Source: an uncultured Eggerthellaceae bacterium (GTDB taxonomy: Bacteria > Actinomycetota > Coriobacteriia > Coriobacteriales > Eggerthellaceae). Taken from it: DNA of 18,728 nt. The stretch lies in NCBI GenBank assembly GCA_934670115.1, contig CAKUOV010000046.1, positions 1 through 18,728 of the forward strand, written 5' to 3'. Shown one piece after another: positions 7,233 to 13,413 of this stretch. Each line of letters begins with the position of its first letter. Within the stretch, counting starts at the first letter, position 1. Under the pieces are notes generated by a model that was not told where the DNA came from, searched no databases, and worked only from the letters and a program-made list of their open reading frames with translations. Both the position numbers and the translations under genes were made by a program.

Positions 7233-8408
7233 CTACGCCTTTCCCAACGTCTTTCTTGCACGGGGGCGCTGCTGGGAAACCGGCGCTTGCTGCGTTGCGC
7301 GGCTCAGCGTCTGCGGCACTTTGCAACATGCGGACTGATGTACCGCACGCTCAAGCGCCTTGCCCATGGATTTGCCTAACGCGCTGCGCAGCACGGAAAC
7401 GCTGTGCCAACCAGGATGCTCGGGATTGTAGAAATCCCTAGTCATATATGCTATTCCCTGTTCTCTGAGAAACGCTCGATCATCGGGTCCCAGGGAAACG
7501 CGGCGCATTCCCTGCGGAAAGCTTGCTTGGGCACCCGAACGAGGAGCATCGGCAAGCACGCAGTTGATTCGCGCACCCATGCCGTGTGTCTGCAACGCTT
7601 CCACCTGGTCTTTTACCCCAAACCCGCGTGTTTCACCTTGTGCATCAGAAATGGAGCTCACGTATATCACGTACGCATTCGATTCGCAAATCGCCTTCGC
7701 AACGCCCGGCACCAAAAGGTTCGCGATAACCGAAGTGAACAGCGAGCCCGGACCCAAAATGATGAAGTCCGCTTTGCGTAACGCGTCAAGCGCCGGCTCG
7801 TACGGCTCAATACGCTCCCCTTCGCGCGTTGCATGCAGCCACGCACGATTCAGCGGCTCCGACGAATGGCACGCGCACGCCTGCCCGCGCACCTCGTGCC
7901 CCTGACACGTAAACGCTGCAAGCTCGACATGCGTGAGCGTAGAGGGCAGCACGTGACCGCGCGCCTGAAGAAGATGCTCGCAAATCTCAATGGCCTCGGG
8001 GAAAGAGCCCGAAGCATCTTCCAACGCAGCAAGCAGCAAATTCCCTAACGCATGGTTGTCTGCGAAAGGGAAACGATATTTGAACGCCTGCGCGAACGTG
8101 TCCTCGGGGTGCGCCGCAAACGCAGCCAAGCACTTACGCACATCGCCCGGAGGCGTGACACCCGCCTGTTTGCGCAGCTCACCGGTAGAGCCGCCGTCGT
8201 CAGCCATAGCAACCACAGCGTTCACTTGACAGTTCAGGCTCAAAAGGCAACGAATAGACATAGGAGCGCCCGTGCCGCCGCCTACCACAACGGCACGCTT
8301 GCCCGCAAGCGGATTACCGGCCGATGGTTCGCTTTCGCGTTTCGCATGCGTCAACGGCTTGAACTGGGACGTTAACGATGGATCATGGGTGAAATGAGAC
8401 AATGGCAT
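7233..8408 (-). CDS. yvcK: YvcK/CofD-like gluconeogenesis factor
   Basis: YvcK proteins bind UDP-sugars and are needed for growth on gluconeogenic carbon sources and for cell-wall synthesis in Bacillus; the fold is that of CofD. The 391-residue product has VVGGGTG (41-47) and ADDGGSTGELR (69-79), both family hallmarks, and a later LGPGSLFTSV motif. About 35 N-terminal residues before the glycine-rich loop and about 45 C-terminal residues rich in Q, R and A look like extensions and may be disordered. The ATG at 8406-8408 has AAGGAT about 7 nt upstream and begins 9 nt after rapZ. whiA follows after 5 nt, the classic rapZ-yvcK-whiA trio. Confidence 0.94.
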   Translation of the reverse strand: MPLSHFTHDPSLTSQFKPLTHAKRESEPSAGNPLAGKRAVVVGGGTGAPMSIRCLLSLNCQVNAVVAMADDGGSTGELRKQAGVTPPGDVRKCLAAFAAHPEDTFAQAFKYRFPFADNHALGNLLLAALEDASGSFPEAIEICEHLLQARGHVLPSTLTHVELAAFTCQGHEVRGQACACHSSEPLNRAWLHATREGERIEPYEPALDALRKADFIILGPGSLFTSVIANLLVPGVAKAICESNAYVIYVSSISDAQGETRGFGVKDQVEALQTHGMGARINCVLADAPRSGAQASFPQGMRRVSLGPDDRAFLREQGIAYMTRDFYNPEHPGWHSVSVLRSALGKSMGKALERAVHQSACCKVPQTLSRATQQAPVSQQRPRARKTLGKA

Positions 8409-8417
8409 AACGCATCC

Positions 8418-9458
8418 TTACCTGTTATGGGGAAGCGTATCAACGCCGCCGTCTTCCTTCACGCGGCGCGAGGCGGCCGTTTCCGCCTTCATAAGGTCGC
8501 GGTGAGCAACGCTTACGCGATAACCGTGCGTTTTCAGATAATCGCCCGTTGCTTCCGCCAGCGCAACACTTCGATGCTGGCCACCCGTGCAGCCTACGGC
8601 AATCGCCAGCTGCTGCTTGCCTTCAGACACATAACCAGGCATGATGCAATCAAGCAGGTCAAACCAACGTTTTTTGAAAAGCTCAGTTTCGGGGCAATCC
8701 ATAACGAACGTACGCACGGGGTCGTCCAAGCCGGTAAGGTTCTTCAACTCGGGATCGTAATACGGGTTCGGAAGGAAACGCACGTCAATCACCACATCGG
8801 CGTCGGTGGGGGCGCCGTGCTTGAAACCAAACGAGTATACGGAAACGCTCAATGTCTTGCGCGTTTCTTCGCTTCCGAAAAGAGTGCGCAACCGATTATG
8901 CAGCTGAGCAGGCAGCATGTCGGTTGTGTCGATAATGTAATCGGCGCGCTTCGCTACCGATGAAAGCAGCATACGCTCGCGAACGATGCCCTGGCCAATG
9001 CTTGAACCGTCATCGCACAGCGGATGTCTGCGACGTGACGATTTATAGCGCGAAACCAGCTTTTCATCGGCGGCATCAAGGAATACGATGCGATAGTCCA
9101 CGCCTTTTTTGTCAAGCTCAGAGATGATATGCGTGAGCTTTTCGAAGTAAATGTGGTTACGCGCATCACACACCACCGCCGTATAAGTTTTCTGAGCGCC
9201 TTGAGCATCGGGCGCGCGCAAATCAACAAGATCGGCAATCAAGGGCGCTGGCAGGTTGTCCACGCAAAAATAGCCCATGTCCTCGAACACGTGCATTGCT
9301 TCTGTGCGGCCCGCACCGCTCATGCCTGTGATAATCACAAGATTCGGCATTTTATTTTCTTCAACGACGCTTTCCACATGTTGCGCCTCGTTGGAGTGCT
9401 GGTCAAGAGCACCCTGCTCTTTCGGGGCGCCTTTTATATTGTCATTCGCAATCGTCAT
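8418..9458 (-). CDS. rapZ: RapZ/YvcJ nucleotide-binding protein
   Basis: RapZ-family P-loop protein. The E. coli form is an RNA-binding adaptor controlling GlmS; the Gram-positive YvcJ binds and hydrolyses nucleotides. The 346-residue product has Walker A GMSGAGRT (45-52), with arginine in place of the usual lysine as in mycobacterial homologues. The FEDMGYFCVDNLP motif follows, and the C-terminal GCTGGQHRSV is intact. The ATG at 9456-9458 was chosen for AAGGAG 6 nt upstream. This start overlaps the end of uvrC by 17 nt and adds about 36 residues before the conserved MPNLVIITG. A start there is possible but has only a weak ribosome-binding site. Confidence 0.93.
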   Translation of the reverse strand: MTIANDNIKGAPKEQGALDQHSNEAQHVESVVEENKMPNLVIITGMSGAGRTEAMHVFEDMGYFCVDNLPAPLIADLVDLRAPDAQGAQKTYTAVVCDARNHIYFEKLTHIISELDKKGVDYRIVFLDAADEKLVSRYKSSRRRHPLCDDGSSIGQGIVRERMLLSSVAKRADYIIDTTDMLPAQLHNRLRTLFGSEETRKTLSVSVYSFGFKHGAPTDADVVIDVRFLPNPYYDPELKNLTGLDDPVRTFVMDCPETELFKKRWFDLLDCIMPGYVSEGKQQLAIAVGCTGGQHRSVALAEATGDYLKTHGYRVSVAHRDLMKAETAASRRVKEDGGVDTLPHNR

Positions 9459-11544
9459 GGGAATCTCCTTCCTGATTGCTTGCCTGTTTGTCATTATACT
9501 GCCGCAGCACCTTGTAAAGCTCCTCGGCAACTTCAGCGGGTACGCCGGACACTGCCTGAAGCTCCTCAAGCGACGCCGCTTTCAGGCGCGCAAACGAGCG
9601 GAACTCCTTGCGCAGTGCTTTCTTGCGCACCGGTCCCAAGCCGGGAATTTCGTCGAGCACGGAAAGCGTCATGCCCTTCCCGCGCAGCTCGCGATGAAAC
9701 GTAATGGCGAAGCGGTGCGCCTCGTCGCGCACTTGCTTGACCAGGTACAACGATGCCGACCCGCCGGGCAGCACCACCGGGCCGCTTTCCTGCCAGGGTA
9801 CGAACAACTCTTCGTCGCGTTTAGCCAAACCGCACAGCGCGATATCGTGGATGCCCATTTCATCGAACATCTCAAGCACAGCATTAAGCTGCGGGCGGCC
9901 GCCGTCAAGAATGATCAAGTCAGGTTTCGAGCCAAAACGCTGGTCCTCCATGCGCTCGGCACAATAGCGGCGCTGCATGACTTCCTGCATGCACAAGAAA
10001 TCGTTCGCTTCGTCAAGCTGGGCTTTTATCTTGAAACGACGGTATTGGTTCTTCGCTGGCTTACCGTTTTCGAAAACGACCATCGATGCCACCGTGTAGG
10101 AGCCGTGGTTCGTGGAGATATCGAAGCACTCAATGCGGTGCGGTGGGCGCTCAAGGGCAAGAGCGCTTTCCAACTGAAGGAGCGCGTTATTGATGCGTTG
10201 GTCATCGTAATTCGTGCGCACTTTGTAGCGCATCAAAGCGTGACGCGCGTTCGTTTCCGCCAGGTTCAGAAGGTCGGCTTTCTCCCCTTTTTCAGGCGCA
10301 ACGAAATGCACTTTCGCACCGTGCTTGCTTGCCAGCTTGTCGGTGAGCCACTGGCTCATGGCGGCATCGTCTTCGGGGAGCGTGCGAACAATCACCTCGC
10401 GCGGAATTGACGTGGCAACATCGTAATAACGCAGCAGAAAGGAATGCAATAAGTCCTGGTCAACGACGTTCGTGCCTTTATTCAAGATGAATTCGTTGTT
10501 GTTGATGATTCGTCCTTCGCGCACCATCAAAACCTGCACGCCCGTAATGGTTTCTTCGCGGAAGAACCCAATGACATCCGCAAAAAGGTTTTGCGCTATC
10601 ACCGCATGCTGCTTTTGAGAAAGCGACTTGATGGTATCGATGCGGCTTTTGATACGTCCCGCACGCTCGAAATCCAGCTCACCAGCTGCTTGCGTCATTT
10701 CCTCGGTAAGCTCAGCAATAAACTCGTTGTGATTGCCCGCCAAAAACCGCTGGATGCGTTTGACGTTTTCCTTGTACTGATCAGGCGTGATGCCGCCACA
10801 ACAGGCTCCAGGACCCAATCCCACATGGCTGTCAAAGCACGGACGCACGCCCGCATTTCCCAAAAACGCATCAAGCGAGCCGCTATCGGTCAGGCGCTTG
10901 ATGCGACGCCATTCCGCGCACGATGCAGAACACAGCGGCACCACGCGGCGCGCAATGTCTACCATCTCGCGTGCCGCTCGACTATCGGTGAAGGGTCCGA
11001 AATATTTCGTTCCTTCACGGTGCTTTTCACGCGTGTATTTGATGGCGGGGAAAACATCTCCCGTTGTGAGCGCGATGAACGGATAACTTTTATCGTCTTT
11101 GAAGTCCGCGTTGAAAAACGGCGCGTATTGCTTGATCAGGTTGTTTTCCAAAACAAGCGACTCATGCTCATTTTCCACCACAATATAATCGAACGATTGA
11201 ATCTGATCCACCAGCAGCGGAATCTTCGCACGATCGTCCTGGAAATTCACGTATTGGCGCATGCGGGCGCGCAGCTGTTTTGCCTTGCCAACGTAGATAA
11301 CGGCGCCTTCTGCGTCTTTCCATAGATAGACGCCCGGCAACGTGGGCACGTTATCAAGTTCGCCACGCAAGCGCGTGAGTTTTTCCTGAAGCGTTTCTTG
11401 CGCGCGCGCTGCAGCGCAGCTGGGGCCGCCGTCAAGGCCGTTTGCCGTGGTGCCGTCAAGGTCGTTTGCTGTGGTGCTGTCAAGCGCGCCTGACATGCTT
11501 TCACCAGATGCGCTTTCGTTTATGTTTTCCGTAGTATTTTCCAT
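9442..11544 (-). CDS. uvrC: UvrABC excinuclease subunit C
   Basis: UvrC makes both incisions around bulky DNA lesions in nucleotide excision repair. The 700-residue product has, in order: a GIY-YIG nuclease (about 67-145; GVY at 71-73, YVG at 84-86), a UVR domain (about 275-310), the RNase H-like endonuclease with FDIS and LIILDGGRPQ acid residues, and C-terminal helix-hairpin-helix motifs around IPGLGPVRKKAL. The first 45 residues are an acidic, Thr/Asn/Gly-rich extension containing an 8-residue tandem repeat. The start at 11542-11544 has no ribosome-binding site but follows an extended -10 by 7 nt, suggesting a leaderless mRNA. The central cysteine cluster (C205, C209, C236, C248, C249) departs from the usual spacing. 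First gene of the uvrC-rapZ-yvcK-whiA series. Confidence 0.96.
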   Translation of the reverse strand: MENTTENINESASGESMSGALDSTTANDLDGTTANGLDGGPSCAAARAQETLQEKLTRLRGELDNVPTLPGVYLWKDAEGAVIYVGKAKQLRARMRQYVNFQDDRAKIPLLVDQIQSFDYIVVENEHESLVLENNLIKQYAPFFNADFKDDKSYPFIALTTGDVFPAIKYTREKHREGTKYFGPFTDSRAAREMVDIARRVVPLCSASCAEWRRIKRLTDSGSLDAFLGNAGVRPCFDSHVGLGPGACCGGITPDQYKENVKRIQRFLAGNHNEFIAELTEEMTQAAGELDFERAGRIKSRIDTIKSLSQKQHAVIAQNLFADVIGFFREETITGVQVLMVREGRIINNNEFILNKGTNVVDQDLLHSFLLRYYDVATSIPREVIVRTLPEDDAAMSQWLTDKLASKHGAKVHFVAPEKGEKADLLNLAETNARHALMRYKVRTNYDDQRINNALLQLESALALERPPHRIECFDISTNHGSYTVASMVVFENGKPAKNQYRRFKIKAQLDEANDFLCMQEVMQRRYCAERMEDQRFGSKPDLIILDGGRPQLNAVLEMFDEMGIHDIALCGLAKRDEELFVPWQESGPVVLPGGSASLYLVKQVRDEAHRFAITFHRELRGKGMTLSVLDEIPGLGPVRKKALRKEFRSFARLKAASLEELQAVSGVPAEVAEELYKVLRQYNDKQASNQEGDSHDDCE
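11431..11484 (-). repeat. 24-bp tandem repeat in the uvrC 5' end
   Basis: Two copies (11431-11454 and 11455-11478) match at 21 of 24 bases, and the first 6 bases of a third follow (11479-11484). In frame they encode the octads STTANDLD and GTTANGLD near residues 23-38 of UvrC. Slippage could change the copy number without a frameshift. Confidence 0.85.
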
Positions 11545-11551
11545 GCGGATT

Positions 11552-11560
11552 AGTATACCA
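11552..11560 (-). promoter_or_regulatory. Extended -10 promoter of uvrC (leaderless)
   Basis: Minus strand reads TGG-TATACT (11552-11560), an extended -10. Seven nt later comes the uvrC ATG, so transcription would start at or next to the A of the start codon. No -35 match and no ribosome-binding site are present, both in keeping with a leaderless transcript. Confidence 0.6.
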
Positions 11561-11617
11561 GTCGCATGCGCACGCATGGCACGCACAGACCAACGTCCCG
11601 CAAAACCTGCATTCCCC

Positions 11618-11650
11618 TTGTTGACAAATTACCCCACCTTTTGTCAACAA
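11618..11650. promoter_or_regulatory. Perfect 11-bp inverted repeat, candidate operator
   Basis: TTGTTGACAAA (11618-11628) and its exact complement TTTGTCAACAA (11640-11650) are separated by 11 nt, so the half-sites lie 22 bp apart, about two helical turns. A further TTGACAAA occurs at 11744-11751 near gdhA. The dyad is in the uvrC-gdhA divergent region, 74 nt from the uvrC start and 173 nt from the gdhA start. It has no T-run on either side and so is not a terminator. A dimeric regulator binding here is inferred; its identity is unknown. Confidence 0.6.
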
Positions 11651-11780
11651 TCTCGTTTCCCCGCCCGCCGCTTAACGGCTCCGCAACGCGTTTGCCGCAC
11701 AAATGAAACGCTTTATTAATGGTTTGTTAAAACGACGCGCATCTTGACAAAAATGAACCATACTGCCATCAGTGAAAATA

Positions 11781-11797
11781 CCAAGCGAGTGTCTTGG
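11781..11797 (+). promoter_or_regulatory. Small hairpin in the gdhA leader
   Basis: CCAAG-CGAGTGT-CTTGG, a 5-bp stem ending 13 nt before the ribosome-binding site AAAGGAG (11811-11817). It is short, and a regulatory role is only possible. Confidence 0.25.
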
Positions 11798-11822
11798 CAT
11801 ACTTCGTGCAAAAGGAGTTAAA

Positions 11823-13178
11823 GTGAGCTACGTACAAGACGTTCTTGAAATGGTCAAGGCGAATGATCCCGAACAGACCCTGTTCATCCAGGCTGCAACC
11901 GAGATCCTTGAAACCCTTGAGCCCGTTATGGAAGCACATCCCGAATACCAGGAGAATCATATCCTGGAGCGATTCGTTGAACCTGAGCGCGTTATCATTT
12001 TCCGCGTGCCCTGGATTGACGATGCCGGCGTTGCGCAAGTAAACCGCGGCTATCGCGTTGAGTTCAACAGCGCTATTGGACCCTACAAAGGCGGCCTGCG
12101 CTTCAACCCCACCGTTAACCTGGGCATGCTGAAGTTCTTGGGTCTTGAGCAGATTCTGAAGAACTCTCTGACCACCCTGCCCATGGGCGGCGGCAAGGGC
12201 GGTTCGGACTTTGACCCGAAGGGCAAGTCCAACAACGAGATCATGCGTTTCTGCCAGTCTTTCATGACCGAGCTGTATCGCCACATTGGCCCGAACACCG
12301 ACGTTCCCGCAGGTGACTTGGGTGTAGGCGGTCGCGAAGTTGCCTACATGTTTGGACAGTACAAGCGCATCGTAAACGAATGGTCCGGTGTTTTGACTGG
12401 CAAGGGCCTGCAGTTCGGCGGCTCGCTTGCCCGCACCGAGGCCACGGGCTACGGCTTGGTTTACATGGTTGCCGAGCATCTGAAGTGCAAGGGTGATTCC
12501 TTTGAAGGCAAGACGGTTGTTGTCCATGGTTCCGGCAATGTTGCCATTTACGCAGTTCAGAAGGCTGAACAGCTGGGTGCTCGCATTATTGCCGTGTCCG
12601 ACACGAAGGGCTACGTTGTTGATGAAGAAGGCGTTTCCGTTGAAGCACTGGAGGCAATCTACAACGCAAAGCGCTCCGGTCACGACAAGGGTGTTTCGCT
12701 GGCAATGTACACCGATTATCGTCCGAACGCAAAGTTCGTTGCCGAAGACGGCCGCGGTGTTTGGAAGCTTAAGTGCGACATCGCTCTTCCCTGCGCACGC
12801 GAGAACACGCTACTTCTGGAAGACGCTCAAGCTTTAGTTGCAAATGGCTGCAAGATTGTGGGCGAAGGTGCGAACATGCCCACCACGCTTGAGGCAACCC
12901 AGTACCTCAAGGACAACGGCGTGGTATTCTTCCCCGGCAAGGCTGCAAACGCAGGTGGCGTAGCGGTTTCCGGCCTGGAAATGAGCCAGAACGCCGAGCA
13001 TCTTTCCTGGACGTTCGAGGAAGTGGACAACAAGCTCAACGACATTATGTGCAACATCTACCATGCAATTGACGATGCAGCAAAACGTTATGGCCACGAA
13101 GGCGATTACGTTATGGGCGCAAACATTGCTGGCTTCGAGAAGGTTGCCGACGCCATGATTGCTCAGGGTGTTTGCTAA
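11823..13178 (+). CDS. gdhA: Glutamate dehydrogenase, NADP-type hexameric family
   Basis: Catalyses reversible reductive amination of 2-oxoglutarate to glutamate, linking ammonium assimilation to central carbon. The 451-residue product resembles the E. coli GdhA class: GPYKGGLRFNPTVN at 86-99, catalytic K125 in PMGGGKGGSDFDPKGKS, D165 in VPAGDLGVGGRE, and a Rossmann-fold motif HGSGNVA (235-241). The GTG at 11823-11825 is preceded by AAAGGAG at 5 nt. An ATG 17 codons upstream in frame lacks such a site and adds residues not typical of the family. It is monocistronic, with a strong terminator 29 nt downstream. NADP preference is inferred from family resemblance, not proven by a residue. Confidence 0.96.
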   Translation: MSYVQDVLEMVKANDPEQTLFIQAATEILETLEPVMEAHPEYQENHILERFVEPERVIIFRVPWIDDAGVAQVNRGYRVEFNSAIGPYKGGLRFNPTVNLGMLKFLGLEQILKNSLTTLPMGGGKGGSDFDPKGKSNNEIMRFCQSFMTELYRHIGPNTDVPAGDLGVGGREVAYMFGQYKRIVNEWSGVLTGKGLQFGGSLARTEATGYGLVYMVAEHLKCKGDSFEGKTVVVHGSGNVAIYAVQKAEQLGARIIAVSDTKGYVVDEEGVSVEALEAIYNAKRSGHDKGVSLAMYTDYRPNAKFVAEDGRGVWKLKCDIALPCARENTLLLEDAQALVANGCKIVGEGANMPTTLEATQYLKDNGVVFFPGKAANAGGVAVSGLEMSQNAEHLSWTFEEVDNKLNDIMCNIYHAIDDAAKRYGHEGDYVMGANIAGFEKVADAMIAQGVC

Positions 13179-13206
13179 TCTAAACGGAGCACACACACGC
13201 GAACAG

Positions 13207-13240
13207 AAAAGCCGCTGATTTTACCATCAGTGGCTTTTTT
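13207..13240 (+). terminator. Intrinsic terminator of gdhA
   Basis: Stem AAAGCCGCTGAT/ATCAGTGGCTTT (12 bp with one G-T pair), loop TTTACC, ending in a run of T (13235-13240). The A-run on the left arm means it could also work, more weakly, for minus-strand transcripts coming from res. Confidence 0.92.
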
Positions 13241-13413
13241 CATGCCAAAATAGCAGTTCAAAATCAAAATGCACCTCTGCGCCCACTGCGTGCGAATACC
13301 TATCCGCGAGCGCGAATCTACCACGTGGTAAGCACAAATCCGTAGACATTCCGCAGACGAGCAACCATTTTCGTCTCTGCATAAATGCGGAGCAGATTAT
13401 CCTGCTTTAATCC
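13241..13413. other. Junction between core genes and the restriction operon
   Basis: 173 bp without a gene. It holds a perfect 12-bp palindrome TACCACGTGGTA (13319-13330), a bulged stem GCAGACGA/TCGT-CT-CTGC (13353-13380), and a 5-bp hairpin AGCAG/CTGCT (13391-13406) just after the res stop on the minus strand. None is followed by a T-run in the direction of res transcription, so no intrinsic terminator for the operon was found here. No attachment-site repeat or integrase is visible. Confidence 0.5.

Noticed and set aside
11629..11639. The dyad at 11618-11650 as a bidirectional terminator or a Rex operator.
   Set aside because: There is no T-run on either side and no converging transcripts. 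The 11-nt spacer and TTGTTGAC half-sites do not match the compact Rex palindrome.
11744..11749. Consensus TTGACA as -35 of gdhA.
   Set aside because: No acceptable -10 at 16-18 nt downstream (the sequence there is around CCATCAG). It is better read as a third copy of the TTGACAAA half-site.
11769..12683. Minus-strand open frame of about 300 codons opposite gdhA.
   Set aside because: Shadow of the gdhA coding strand. gdhA on the plus strand is complete with catalytic residues, ribosome-binding site and terminator.
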